Notes under the pieces: generated by a model
Told to the model about the DNA's origin: nothing
The model's input: only the letters and a program-made list of their open reading frames with translations
Database searches by the model: none
Translations under genes and position numbers: made by a program
In this document: piece after piece, positions 11,301 through 31,885 of the stretch
Layout: each line of letters starts with the position of its first letter
Numbering within the stretch: position 1 is the first letter of the stretch
Source of the DNA: Paraburkholderia bryophila
Lineage (GTDB): Bacteria > Pseudomonadota > Gammaproteobacteria > Burkholderiales > Burkholderiaceae
Length of the DNA stretch: 64,000 nucleotides
NCBI RefSeq assembly: GCF_013409255.1
Contig: NZ_JACCAS010000002.1
Span: forward strand, 992,001-1,056,000
Direction: 5' to 3'

Positions 11301-14300
11301 CTCGCGCAGCAGAATCCGCCACGACACGCCGTCGACAGCAAGGTGATGCACGACGATCAGGACACGCTCGCCGTCGTCCATAGCGATATGCAGCAGACGG
11401 CACACCGGACCACGTTCAATGTCGAGGCTGCGTTGTGCCTCCTCGCAGAGATTTTCAAGTCGCGCGGCGGCGTCCGGCAGCGTGCGCAGATCGACGCTGT
11501 CGATCTGCGCACCGCCGTCGAACGGCAGCACGCGTTGTTGCCAGCCGCCGTGTCCGTCGCCCGGGCTATTCGGGGTAGTCGTGTTAGCCGATGAATTCGC
11601 CGCCTCGACATCAGCGGCTTCCGCGCGCACGAAACGCAGACGCAACGCGTCGTGACGCTTCTGCAAACGCTGCCATGCGCTTTGCAGCGCTCGTGTGTCG
11701 AGCGCTGCGTCCGAGCGCAGCAGCACCGATTGATTCCAGTGCGATTCGCCGCGCGGATGCAGCTCGAAGAACCACGACTGGATCGGCGTCAACGGCATCG
11801 TGTCGTGACGTTCGACGCTGGCCCGCGCGCGCGGCCGATCGCGCTGCGTGTCGGCAACGGCCGCCAGCGCCGCAATGTTCGGATGCTCGAACAACTGACG
11901 CGGCGTGATGTCCAGCCCCACTTCCTGGGCGCGCGCGACGACTTGCAAACTGAGGATCGAATCGCCGCCGAGACGGAAGAAGTCATCATGGGCGCCAACG
12001 CGTTCGAGGCCCAGTACGTCGCGCCAGATCTGCGCGAGCGTGAGTTCGGAAGGCGTCGCGGGTTCGACGTGTTCGCCGGCATCCGGCGCTTGCGGCGCGG
12101 GCAATGCCGCGCGGTCCAGCTTGCCGTTATGCGTCAGCGGCAATGCGTCGAGCAGAACATACGCGCCCGGCACCATGTGGGCCGGCAGCACACGCGCCAG
12201 CGACGCTTCGAGTTGCGCGACGTCGCAGGCTGCATGCGCGCGCGGCACCACATAGGCCACCAGCGTGCGTCCCTCGTGCGCCAGCACGCGCGCTTCCCGC
12301 ACGGACGGCAACGCGGCGAGCGCCGCATCGATCTCGCCCAGTTCGATACGGAAACCGCGAATCTTCACCTGCGCGTCGTTACGGCCGATATAAACGATCT
12401 CGCCATCGGCTTCACGCCGCGCCAGGTCGCCCGAACGGTACAGCCGCGCACCGTTCGACGACCACGGGTCCGGCACGAAACGCTCCGCGCTCAACCCGGC
12501 CCGGCCCAGATAGCCGCGCGCGAGTCCCGCGCCACCCACATACAGCTCGCCGGTCGCGCCACGCGGCACCGGATTCATGCCCTCGTCCAGCACGTGCAGC
12601 GTCAGGTCCGCGAGCGCCGCGCCGATCACGCTGCGCGCACCCGCTCCCATTTCGTCTCGCGCGAGGCGGCGATACGTCACGTGGACCGTCGTCTCGGTGA
12701 TGCCGTACATGTTCACCATCGTCGGCGCCTGTGTGCCGCCCGCCTCGATCCATTCGCCGAGCAGCGACGGCTCCAGCTTCTCGCCGCCGAACACGACGAC
12801 ACGCAGACTGTCGAGCGACGCAGCGCCCGCACGGCGGCATTCCAGATCGTGCTGCATCAGCGGCACGAAGGCCGAAGGCGTCTGGTTCAGCACCGTCACC
12901 TGTTGTTCACGCAGCAGCGCGTGAAACGCACGCGTGTCGCGCGCGCTCCAGTACGGCACGACCACCAGGCGCGCGCCATGCACCAGCGCGCCGAAGATTT
13001 CCCACACCGAGAAGTCGAACGCGTAGGAATGAAACAGCGTCCACACGTCGCGCTCGTCGAACGCGAATTGCGCCCGGGTCGCCGACAGCAGACGCGAGAC
13101 GTTCGCCTGCGTGATGCCCACGCCCTTCGGACGGCCCGTCGAACCCGAGGTAAAAATCACATAGGCCAGCTGTTCCGGATCGATGGCAACACCGCACGCT
13201 TCGCTGGACTCGTTGCCGACATCGTCGACCTGAACGAGTTCGCAGCCTTCGAAGGCCGGATTGGCATTGTCCAGCACCACCCGCGTCACATTCGCATCGG
13301 CGATCATCGCTGTCAGGCGCGCGGCCGGATATGAAGGATCGAGCGGCACATAGGCGCCGCCCGCCTTCAGCACACCCAGCAGCGAAGCGACCAGCGCGCA
13401 CGAACGCTCGAGGCTCACGCCCACACGCTCATCGCGCTTCACGCCCAGCGAAACCAGACGATGCGCGATGCGGTTCGACCACGCATCGAGTTGCGCATAC
13501 GTGAGCGTTTCGCCATCGCAGCTCACCGCGAGCGCATTGGGACGCAGGCGCGCCTGCGTTTCGATCGACACGCTCACCGGCTCGAACGCGAACTCCGGAT
13601 GCGCTTCGGCGCCCGCACCAGACACAGCGCTATCGGCCAGTACAAATGCACCGATCCGCGTCGCCGGCGCACGCGCCGCTTCCTCGACGATCGAGACGTA
13701 ATGCGTCAGCAAGCGCTCGACCGTCGCTGCGTCGAACACGTCGCTCGCGAAACTGAACGACAACTCGAGTGCACCGTCGCGCTCATCGGCATGCAGCATC
13801 AGATCGAATTGCGTGCTGTCCGAACCCATGTCGCGACGCTGTGCCGTCAACCCCGGCAGGTGCAACGCCTGAATGCCGTCGTCGACACGCAGGTCGAACA
13901 TCACCTGGAACAACGGCGTTTGCAGCAGATTGCGCTCCGGCTGCAACGCGTCGACGATCCGGCCGAACGGCACGTCCTGATGCGCGTGGGCGGCCAGCAC
14001 GCGATCGCGCACTTGCGCGGCGAGTTGCGCGAAACTCTGCCGCGCGCGCAAGTCGCTGCGGATCACCAGGGTATTGACGAAGCAACCGACCACGCCTTCC
14101 GTCTCGATCCGCTCGCGCCCCGCAGCCGGAATGCCGACGCGGATATCAGCCGCGCCGGTGTAGCGGTGCAGCAAGACGTCGAACGCCGCGAGCAGGCTCA
14201 TGAACAGCGTCACGCCCTTGCCGGCCTGACTCGCGCGCAACCGCTCGCCGAGTTCGCGCGGCACCGTGCGCGACACCCGGCCGCCTGCGCCCGAACGTGC

Positions 14301-17300
14301 CTCGCGCCGCTCGCGGTCCACCGGCAAGTCCAGTGCCGGCTGCGACGCGCCGAGTGTCGCGCGCCAGAAATCGAGTTGCGTATCGAGCACGGCTTCGTCG
14401 ATCCGACGACGCTGCCACAGCGCAAAATCCGCATAGCGGATCGGCAACTCGCGCAACGCCACCGCTTGTGGCGCGTCCAGCGCCGCCGTATAGAGCGCGC
14501 TGAAGTCGTCGATCAACACCTTGATCGACCAGCCGTCGGCGACGATGTGATGCATCGACAACGCCAGCACGTGAGTCGTCGCGTCCAGCGTGAACAAACC
14601 GGCGCGCAGCGCCGGGCCGCCCAGCAGATCGAACGGCTGCTGGGCGAAGCCGCGAAGCTGGCCGTCAAGTCCGGCGGCACGGCCCTGCAAATCGTATTCG
14701 CGCCAATCGAGCGCATGGCCGTCGTCCGCGTCGACAATCTGCTGACGCGCGACGCCGCCGGTCTCCGTGAAACGCAGACGCAAGGTGTCGTGCCGTCGAA
14801 CCAGCGCGTGCATCGCGCTGCGCAAGGCCGGCAGCGACAATTCGCCGTTCAGTTGCAGCGCACCGGCAATGTTGTACGCCGCGCTATCGGGTTCGAGACG
14901 CCAGAGCATCCACATACGCTCCTGCGCATGCGAAAGCGCCACCGCTTCGCCGGTTCGCGCGAGGCGCGGAATGGCAGCGTCATGTGCCGACGCGGGCGCG
15001 GCTTGCACCAGCTCGTCGAGGTAACGCGCGAAGCGTTGCAGTTCGGGATGATCGAAGATCGCCTGCAACGGCACGTCGTGACCGACCGCACGGCGCACGC
15101 GCGCGAGAACGCGCACGGCCAGCAGCGAATCGCCGCCGAGACGGAAGAAGTCATCGTGAGCGCCGACGCGTTCGAGGCCCAGTACATCGCGCCAGATCTG
15201 CGCGAGCGTGAGCTCGGAAGGCGTCGCGGGTTCGACGGGTTCGCCGGCATCCGGCGCTTGCGGCGCGGGCAATGCCGCGCGGTCCAGCTTGCCGTTATGC
15301 GTCAGCGGCAATGCGTCGAGCAGAACATACACGCCCGGCACCATGTGGGCCGGCAGCACACGTGCCAGCGACGCTTCGAGTTGCGCGACGTCGCAGGCTG
15401 CATTCGCGCGCGGCACCACATAGGCCACCAGCGTGCGTCCCTCGTGCGCCAGCACGCGCGCTTCCCGCACGGACGGCAAGGCGGCGAGCGCCGCATCGAT
15501 CTCGCCCAGTTCGATACGGAAACCGCGAATCTTCACCTGCGCGTCGTTACGGCCGATATAAACGATCTCGCCATCCGCCTCACGCCGTGCCAGGTCGCCC
15601 GAACGGTACAGCCGCGCACCGTTCGACGACCACGGGTCCGGCACGAAACGCTCCGCGCTCAACCCCGCCCGGCCCAGATAGCCGCGCGCGAGTCCCGCGC
15701 CACCCACATACAGCTCACCGGTCGCGCCGCGCGGCACCGGATTCATGCCCTCGTCCAGCACGTGCAGCGTCAGGTCCGCGAGCGCCTCACCGATCACGCT
15801 GCGCGCACCCGCTCCCATTTCGTCTCGCGCGAGGCGGCGATATGTCACGTGGACCGTCGTCTCGGTGATGCCGTACATGTTCACCATCGTCGGCGCCTGT
15901 GTGCCGCCCGCCTCGATCCATTCGCCGAGCAGCGACGGCTCCAGCTTCTCGCCGCCGAACACGACGACACGCAGACTGTCGAGCGACGCAGCGCCCGCAC
16001 GACGGCATTCCAGATCGTGCTGCATCAGCGGCACGAAGGCCGAAGGCGTCTGGTTCAGCACCGTCACCTGTTGTTCACGCAGCAGCGCGTGGAACGCACG
16101 CGTGTCGCGCGCGCTCCAGTACGGCACGACCACCAGGCGCGCGCCATGCACCAGCGCGCCGAAGATTTCCCACACCGAAAAGTCGAACGCGTAGGAATGA
16201 AACAGCGTCCACACGTCGCGCTCGTCGAACGCGAACTGCGCGCGGGTCGCCGACAGCAGACGCGAGACGTTCGCCTGCGTGATGCCCACGCCCTTCGGAC
16301 GGCCCGTCGAACCCGAGGTAAAAATCACATAGGCCAGCTGTTCCGGATCGATGGCAACACCGCACGCTTCGCTGGACTCGTTGCCGACATCGTCGACCTG
16401 AACGAGTTCGCAGCCTTCGAAGGCCGGATTGGCCTCGTCCAGCACCACCCGCGTCACATTCGCATCGGCCATCATCGCTGTCAGTCGCGCGGCCGGATAC
16501 GAAGGATCGAGCGGCACATAGGCGCCGCCCGCCTTCAGCACACCCAGCAGCGAAGCGACCAGCGCGCACGAACGCTCGAGGCTCACGCCCACACGCTCAT
16601 CGCGCTTCACGCCCAGCGAAACCAGACGATGCGCGATGCGGTTCGACCACGCATCGAGTTGCCCATACGTGAGCGTTTCGCCATCGCAGCTCACCGCGAG
16701 CGCATCGGGACGCAGGCGCGCCTGCGTTTCGATCGACACGCTCACCGGCTCGAACGCGAACTCCGGACGCGCTTCGGCGCCCGCACCAGACACAGCGCTG
16801 TCGGCCAGTACAAATGCACCGATCCGCGTCGCCGGCGCACGCACCGCTTCCTCGACGATCGAGACGTAATGCGTCAGCAACCGCTCGACCGTCGCTGCGT
16901 CGAACACGTCGCTCGCGAAATCGAACGACAGCTCGATCCCTTGCGGCGTCTCCGCCGCGTTCAGGCTCAGATCGAACTGCGCGGCATCGAGGTTCAGCGC
17001 CGCGCTTTCCACTTCCAACCCCGGCAACGACGCGCGATGCGACGGATGCTGGCGCAGATTGAACACCACGTCGAACAGCGGCGTACGGCCGGTTTCGCGC
17101 GCGGGCTGCAAGGCCTCGACCAGCCGTGCGAACGGCAGGTCCTGATTGGCTTGCCCTTCGGCGAGACGCGCCGACACCTGGTCGAGCAACGAGGCGTAGT
17201 CGTCGCCCGCGCGTACAGCCGCGCGCATCACGATCATATTGACGAAGAAGCCGATCAGCCCGGCCGTGTCCGCGCCGTGCCGGCCGGCCACGGGCACGCC

Positions 17301-18376
17301 CACGCGCACATCGTGCGCGCCGGTATAGCGATGCAGCAGCACGTCGAACGCGGCCAGCAAGGCCGCGAACAGTGTCGTGCCGCGCGCTTGCGCAACCTGT
17401 TTGAGCGCCTGCGCCGTCGCCGCCGGCACGCGGGCCGACACGGTGCCGGCGGCGCCGTCGCGGGCGCCTTTGCGGCGGCGGTCGAACGGCAACGCCAGCG
17501 GATCGATATCGGCCGGCGCGAGCTGTGCGCGCCAATAGTCGAGTTGCGGCGCGAGCGCGTCGGCGTCGAACCATTCGCGCTGCCAGCGCGCGTAGTCCGC
17601 GTATTGAATGCGCAGCGGCTCCAGCCCGGCGCGTGCTTCGAGTGCGAGCGGCTCGCGCTCGGTGGAGGTCGTCGCCGCTTCGTAAAGCGCCAGGAATTCG
17701 GCGAACAACACGCCGATCGACCAGCCGTCGGACACGACGTGATGCATCGACACGAGCAGGCGCAAATCGTCGGCCGCGGGTCGAACCAGATCGACCCTCA
17801 GCAGCGGCCCCTGTTCGAGATCGAACGGCTGCCACGCGAGCCGGTCCAGCGTGGCCTGCACTTGCGCTTCGCTGGGGGCGGCGAGCACGTGCGCCGCCCA
17901 GCCGAACGCCGGTTCGTCGTCCACCCGTTGACGCGGCTCGCCATCCTGCTCCACGAAACGCGTGCGCAGCGACGCGTGACGCGTCACCAGCGCAGTGAAA
18001 GTGGCGCGCAACGCCGCTTCGTCGACCGCCCCGCGCAACCGCAAAAGGCCGGACATGTTGTATGCAACGCTGGCCGGATTCAGACGCCACAGAAACCACA
18101 GGCGTTCCTGCGCGGGCGAGAGTGGCGCCAGCGCGGCTGCGGCGGGGTCGGCGTCAGCGTCGTCCGCGGGCAGCGCCACCACCGGCAACTGGCCAACGTC
18201 GAACCCATGCGAGCGCAGCTTTTCGCGGAACGCGCGGCGGCGCTCGCGCGGCAAACTCGCATAGCGGCGCGAGATCTCGACAAGCTCGTCGGCATCGTGC
18301 GCGGGGACCGGCGCCGCCGGGGAAGCCGCGCCCGGCGACACGGTTTCATCTACTGCCAAAGATGGGTTCAACGCAT

Positions 18377-18380
<4 letters not shown>
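2367..18380 (-). CDS. Four-module NRPS: C-A(Thr)-T, C-A(Thr)-T-E, C-A(Y)-T-E, C-A(Gly)-T
   Basis: This is a 5,337-residue synthetase for the middle of the peptide. Start ATG 18380 overlaps the previous stop (ATGA), so it is translationally coupled. Approximate layout: C1 88-500 (HHVVSDGW), A1 540-1050, T1 1083 (LGGDSLL), C2 1147 (HHIVADGW), A2 1593-2100, T2 2140, E1 2193-2640, C3 2660, A3 3130-3620, T3 3675, E2 3733-4220, C4 4250, A4 4707-5220, T4 5272 (LGGHSLL), then an acidic helical tail that may dock to the next NRPS. Hand-aligned 10-residue codes: A1 and A2 DFWNVGMVHK (Thr), A3 DVHSTGLVAK (no match I know), A4 DILQLGLIWK (Gly). The T domains before the E domains read GGDSI, as expected, and C3 and C4 are of the type that follows E domains. 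Predicted order: Thr, D-allo-Thr, D-Y, Gly. Y is inferred to be graminine from the locus. It has no thioesterase domain. Confidence 0.96.
6454..6516 (-). repeat. Seven-copy 9-bp tandem repeat inside an epimerization domain
   Basis: Seven 9-bp units (gtctgctcc, with gtttgctcc in the first two copies) lie head to tail in frame within the second epimerization domain of the four-module NRPS. They encode seven Thr-Glu-Gln triplets on the minus strand, followed by a further Thr/Gln-rich stretch. The equivalent region of the first E domain has no such insert. Any change in copy number would keep the frame. Confidence 0.95.
8209..9148. repeat. Near-identical A-domain duplication, copy 2 (partner 1-940)
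   Basis: This copy lies in the third A domain of the four-module NRPS and in the C-A linker before it. It matches 1-940 at an offset of 8,208. To its right the sequences diverge at once (C domain of the type that follows an E domain here, standard C domain in the other copy). So the A domain was copied or converted independently of its partner C domain. Confidence 0.93.
11961..13760. repeat. Near-identical Thr A-domain duplication, copy 1 (partner 15129-16928)
   Basis: About 1.8 kb matches 15129-16928 at a constant offset of 3,168, with only scattered differences. It spans from the T-domain core through the whole threonine A domain to the end of the upstream C domain. Outside these limits the two modules are clearly different: one T domain is followed by E, the other by C, and the C domains differ. 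Boundaries are read by eye and good to a few tens of bases. Confidence 0.93.
15129..16928. repeat. Near-identical Thr A-domain duplication, copy 2 (partner 11961-13760)
   Basis: This is the first-module copy of the threonine A domain. Both copies give the same specificity code, DFWNVGMVHK, so modules 1 and 2 should load the same amino acid. The high DNA identity makes this pair a hotspot for recombination and for mis-assembly with short reads. Confidence 0.93.
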
Positions 18381-27958
<9,578 letters not shown>

Positions 27959-28139
27959 TTCCTTCCTCGTGTTCCGATTGCGCCGACGCGCACTCGCCGC
28001 CGCGGAAGGACCGGGCAGGACAACCGCGTCAGAACGTGCCGATGCCGTCGCGCATGCGCACGGCGGAGAGTGTCGAGTGGGGAGAATCGGCGCCCTTCTG
28101 GGGAGCGCCTGATTGAGATGCTTCGAGCCGCGTCGCGCG

Positions 28140-29570
28140 TCAGCGCGCGGGCGCCGGATCGAGTTCGGCGGTCAGTGCCTGGACCCAGTCGTCGGGAATG
28201 ATCGGCTGGTGATACGTGCATTCGCCCGATACCACGGTCGAACCGTGCAGACGTCCGTCGGGAATCAGAACCATGTCGCCGCGATTCATCTTCAGTTGCA
28301 TGCCGACGTTGCCCCAGAACAGCATCTCGCCTTCTTCGATCGTGACGAGACGGTGATCGTTATGCACGTGAGTCGTCGAGCACATTTCGTGCGGTTCGAC
28401 GAAAGTCTCGCGATCGATGTCCGGGCATTCGGCGTCGATGCGCGTGCTGATTTGGCGCGCGAAGCCGCAATAGCGCTCGATCGCGGAGAGCCAGCGCAGT
28501 TGTTCGCCGAGGTCCCAACGGCCGCGGTCGGCGAGCTTCTCGCCGGCGTCGAGACCTTGCAAGGCCTGCGCATAAGCGAGCGGGCCTTGCTGCTCGGCAA
28601 TGTGCGCGAACGCGCGTTCCGCGCGCGACACGAGTTCGGCTTTCAGCGCGCCGGCATCGGCCGGGCGCTTGCCGGCCGGCTGCAGATGCACGCACGCGCG
28701 TTCGAGCGCGAGACCGAAGGCGAGCCATTCCGCCTGCGCAGCGAACGCCGCGCCGACGAACCCGAAGGCGCTGCCCGGACGGCGGCCCAGCGCGCTCAGC
28801 AGGTTGCATTTGGCGGTGCTGGTCGGCAGATAGAACTGCCAGTAAGCGTGCTGTTGGCGCGTCACGCCGCACGCGCCGGACACGCGTTCGAGCAGGCCTT
28901 CTTCCGGGAAGCCGCCGCTCAGGACCGGATGCGCGTCGTGCGGCAGCGTGTCGAAGAAGCCGCGTGCCTGCGCCAGCGCGAGCGCGCGGCGTTTGGTCGG
29001 TGCGAGCGCCCAGCGCTGGACCATGATGAAGCGCAGCCCCTCTTCCAGGTAGTCGTTGCGCATCAGCCGCGCGAAGGTCGCGTCCCAGAACGCGAGTTCA
29101 GCGTCGACGAGGGTGCGCAGTTGTGCGCCGGCCGCCGCCAGATCGCGCGACGGATCGGCCTCGCTGCCCAGGTATGAGAAGGCGTAATTTTCGAGAAACG
29201 GCGCGATTTCGGCGCCAAGGGTACGCACGTCGTCGCGATAGAAATCGGCGAAACGCTGCCAGTCGGCGGCCTCGGTGCTGTGAGGCGCGCGCAGCACGTC
29301 GAGCTCGTAAATCGACAGTAGCGTGCGATTGGCTGCGAGCGACGGCAGACGGCTCACGTTATCCGCGCGCACCGGCTTCATGAACTTGAGGAACTCGAAG
29401 TCCTCGGGACGCAGCGGGCGGCGATGGAAATCGCCGTCCAGCACCAGTTCGTCGACGCTCGCGCTGCGGAACGCATGCGCTTGCGCGAACTGCCTGATCA
29501 GCGAGACGTACTGCTCGCTGCGGCCGACAAACGGCGTGAAGTCGAATAGCGGTGGCAAGGCTTGCGTCAT
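28140..29570 (-). CDS. SznF-like protein with C-terminal cupin (graminine / diazeniumdiolate formation candidate)
   Basis: 476 residues, close to the ~471 of SznF, which builds the N-N bond of streptozotocin from methylarginine. The C-terminal cupin holds HVH near residues 399-401 and a third His about 39 residues later (GRLHGS), the same three-His spacing as I recall for SznF. The preceding ~370 residues are largely helical, in the position of SznF's diiron hydroxylase domain, but I could not find a clear set of diiron ligands there. In gramibactin producers two genes called grbD and grbE are, from memory, needed for graminine, whose N-N bond joins two arginine nitrogens. This protein and the YqcI/YcgG domain encoded next to it are the obvious counterparts. 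It lies 70 bp after the thioesterase gene and 181 bp before the first NRPS. Function is inferred, the cupin is clear. Confidence 0.78.
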   Translation of the reverse strand: MTQALPPLFDFTPFVGRSEQYVSLIRQFAQAHAFRSASVDELVLDGDFHRRPLRPEDFEFLKFMKPVRADNVSRLPSLAANRTLLSIYELDVLRAPHSTEAADWQRFADFYRDDVRTLGAEIAPFLENYAFSYLGSEADPSRDLAAAGAQLRTLVDAELAFWDATFARLMRNDYLEEGLRFIMVQRWALAPTKRRALALAQARGFFDTLPHDAHPVLSGGFPEEGLLERVSGACGVTRQQHAYWQFYLPTSTAKCNLLSALGRRPGSAFGFVGAAFAAQAEWLAFGLALERACVHLQPAGKRPADAGALKAELVSRAERAFAHIAEQQGPLAYAQALQGLDAGEKLADRGRWDLGEQLRWLSAIERYCGFARQISTRIDAECPDIDRETFVEPHEMCSTTHVHNDHRLVTIEEGEMLFWGNVGMQLKMNRGDMVLIPDGRLHGSTVVSGECTYHQPIIPDDWVQALTAELDPAPAR

Positions 29571-29640
29571 GATCGAAAAATCCTGTCTGTTGCGGGAACC
29601 GGGTTTGAAAGAACGCCACCGGCGAGCGGCATTTCATGAT

Positions 29641-30402
29641 TCACCAAAGCGTCCACGGCCTACCCTCGAGTGGCGCGCGCGATTGCATCCGCGCCGTCGA
29701 GAGCGCGCTCACCACGGCCTCGATCACCGAGCCGGCGACCTCGTTGAGATAGAAATGACCGCCCTGAAACAGGCGGCGTTCGAACTTCGCCCGGGTGACG
29801 TCGGCCCAGGCGTCAAGCGCGCCGGGCGCCTGCGAAACCGCATCGTCGACGCCGCCGAACGCGGTGACGCGGCAATCGAGCGGCGCACGGCGCGGATCGG
29901 CCCGGTACGTGCCGCAGAGATCGAAGTCCGTGCGCAATGTGGGCAGCGCGAGTTCGATGAAGTCGCGATCGTCGAGCAGTTCGGCCGGCGTGCCGCCGAG
30001 TCGGCGCAACTCGTCGATCATCGCCTCGTCCGAACAGGTGCGCCACTGCGTGTTGAATTCGCGCCGCGACGGCGCCGTGCAAGCCGAGACGCCGAGCCAG
30101 ACGGGCGAGCGCCCAGTCGTTTCGCGTAGCGCATGCGCGAGTTCGTAGCCGGCCAGCGCGCCCATGCTATGACCGAAAATCGCGATGTCTCCGGATGCAG
30201 CGGTATCCGGCAACGCCTGGACGAGCGCGTCGACAAGCTCGGACCAGGAACCGGCCGCGGGCGTGGAACGGCGCTGGCCGTGCCCCGGCGGATCGAGCGG
30301 ACACAGGTCGATCCATGACGGCATCTGCTTCGACCAGCCGCTATACATCGCGCGACTGCCGCCGGCATAAGGCAGGCAGACCAACGTAATCGGTGCGTCC
30401 AT
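29641..30402 (-). CDS. Type II thioesterase
   Basis: 253-residue alpha/beta hydrolase of the type II thioesterase family, which clears mis-primed or stalled carrier domains of NRPSs. Visible features are the N-terminal CLPYAGGS motif, the nucleophile motif GHSMGA with Ser at residue 79, and a late GGHFYL carrying the catalytic His. The start lies only 6 bp after the mbtH-like stop, so the two are co-transcribed. The length is normal for the family. It is an editing enzyme and probably not the one that cyclises and releases the peptide, which should be fused to the last NRPS beyond the left edge. Confidence 0.93.
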   Translation of the reverse strand: MDAPITLVCLPYAGGSRAMYSGWSKQMPSWIDLCPLDPPGHGQRRSTPAAGSWSELVDALVQALPDTAASGDIAIFGHSMGALAGYELAHALRETTGRSPVWLGVSACTAPSRREFNTQWRTCSDEAMIDELRRLGGTPAELLDDRDFIELALPTLRTDFDLCGTYRADPRRAPLDCRVTAFGGVDDAVSQAPGALDAWADVTRAKFERRLFQGGHFYLNEVAGSVIEAVVSALSTARMQSRAPLEGRPWTLW

Positions 30403-30408
30403 CGCGCG

Positions 30409-30639
30409 TCAGGCCTGAGCGGCCCCGCTGACGGTGTCCGCGTCCATGGCCTTGCGCAGGCTCAGCGGACGCATGTCGGTCCACACCTGATCGATCCACG
30501 CGAGACACTCTTCCTTCTTGCCCTGCTTGCCGGCCAGACGCCAGCCCGCAGGCACCTCCCTGTAGTCCGGCCAGATCGAGTACTGCTCTTCGTGATTCAC
30601 TACTACGTGGAAATTCGTGTTCTCGTCGCCCCAACTCAT
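30409..30639 (-). CDS. MbtH-like protein
   Basis: 76 residues with the family pattern: NEEQYSIW-like core (here [12 protein letters not shown]), [20 protein letters not shown], and the [10 protein letters not shown] ending. MbtH-like proteins bind A domains and help them fold and activate amino acids. It is the first gene of the NRPS transcription unit, followed after 6 bp by the thioesterase gene, and it has a Fur box about 105 bp upstream. The three NRPSs of this unit, including the two threonine and aspartate A domains, are its likely partners. Confidence 0.97.
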   Translation of the reverse strand: MSWGDENTNFHVVVNHEEQYSIWPDYREVPAGWRLAGKQGKKEECLAWIDQVWTDMRPLSLRKAMDADTVSGAAQA

Positions 30640-30744
30640 GAATGCGCTCCGCTACGGTAATTTGATCTGCAATACGAATGAAGGAGTGAAGTCCATCTGG
30701 GATGCCCTCCCATGAATGGCTTCGATTAGCGAATGTCCGTTGTC

Positions 30745-30763
30745 GCGAATGACAATCATTCCC
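30745..30763 (-). promoter_or_regulatory. Fur box upstream of the siderophore operon
   Basis: Read on the plus strand, the 19-mer GCGAATGACAATCATTCCC matches the Fur consensus GATAATGATAATCATTATC at 14 of 19 positions. It contains the perfect inverted repeat AATGA-CAA-TCATT. It lies 105 bp upstream of the first gene of the NRPS operon, in an otherwise non-coding stretch. Repression by Fe-Fur when iron is plentiful is expected. I did not find a convincing promoter for an extracytoplasmic sigma factor beside it. Confidence 0.75.
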
Positions 30764-31840
30764 ATTTGGACTCGAAGGTTAGAAGGCGAAAGGAAAGGTG
30801 TCAACCATCAAATCCGACGAAATGCGCGATGCATGTTTCCAACGTGCCGTTTCCGCCGATCAATCAATGACTTGCTACGAAATAGCATTGCCAATATTTA
30901 TTTTTCTACGCGAAACCGTAGCACTACGGACAAGATGGGTTTGCTGGAGGGCGTCACGAAATTCGATTAGGATCACGCGCGCACTCATCGAGCATTGCTT
31001 AGAAATTCATCGCGTATAGCGTGCTGTAAATTCTCCCGGCGAGGTACCCTCGCGAAGCGACAACGGCTGGCAAACGGCGCCTGGCAACTGGCGACCGGCG
31101 ACTAACCCAAGCCGCTCACGCGTTGCGCATTCGTCTTCGGATCCATTGCACGGCCCAGGACTTTCACCGGTACGCGTGCGCGCTCGACACGTACCGACCT
31201 CCTGCCGATTCCGACACGGGCCGACGCAGGCTGACACCTCACAGCCTTGCTTTGCCTTTCGCAAAACACGATGTGCGCTCGCGCCAGCGGAGCACCTGAT
31301 TACTATTTGGTTAAATAACGAGAATTTTTGCTCACTGTCAAGGTGATGCAACGTGACTCTCTTTTCTATCCGGCTGCCGTAATCCGCGGCTATCCATTGC
31401 CGAAAGCATCCTATAAAGCGTCGTCCGGATTAAACTATATTAATAATACAACGAGGCCTTTAAACCACACCAAAAACACGAAAACATAACGGTTTAAATA
31501 TTGTTGCACCCGCAACTTGTTATTTTTCTTTCCAAGTATTTCCGGTACGTTTGACGCAACGCACCAAGGTCTACAACCCAGGCCTGCAATGCTTTCTACA
31601 AAGTAGACCTGCCACGGAAAATACTTATTGACTCGATGAGAATCCGCCGCGCCCCGGCCTGAATTCGGAATTACTTCACACCAGCTGCCTTCCATCTGGC
31701 AGTGGGCGGGCGAAGCTATGCCCGGATTTTAGTGAAACGAAAATTAATCGATTTAAATCATCACACTATTTATCCAAAAAATCGCCCTATTCATCACGCC
31801 ACGACTTACTCGCCATTGATATGACCTGATTCCCGCATCT
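30764..31840. other. AT-rich intergenic region without a supported gene
   Basis: About 1.1 kb between the divergent siderophore and polysaccharide operons. It is clearly richer in A and T than its neighbours, most strongly at about 31,420-31,840. The few open frames (up to ~114 codons) lack third-position GC bias, a good ribosome site or any recognisable domain. It should hold the upstream control regions of both operons. I see no transposase remnant or RNA gene in it. Confidence 0.6.
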
Positions 31841-31862
31841 ACTCCGATCATTTAATCGGAGT
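31841..31862. promoter_or_regulatory. Inverted repeat before the polysaccharide operon
   Basis: A perfect 8-bp inverted repeat, arms ACTCCGAT and ATCGGAGT around a 6-base CATTTA spacer. It ends 23 bp before the start codon of the first gene of the operon and just before its GAGGAG ribosome site. It could be an operator or a hairpin in the leader RNA affecting translation. No regulator can be named. Confidence 0.5.
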
Positions 31863-31885
31863 ATTCACCGACTCGAGGAGTTGTC

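Noticed and set aside
30716..31695. Small open frames in the AT-rich spacer (30716-30970, 31007-31351, 31435-31695)
   Set aside because: No ribosome site, no third-position GC bias and no recognisable domain.
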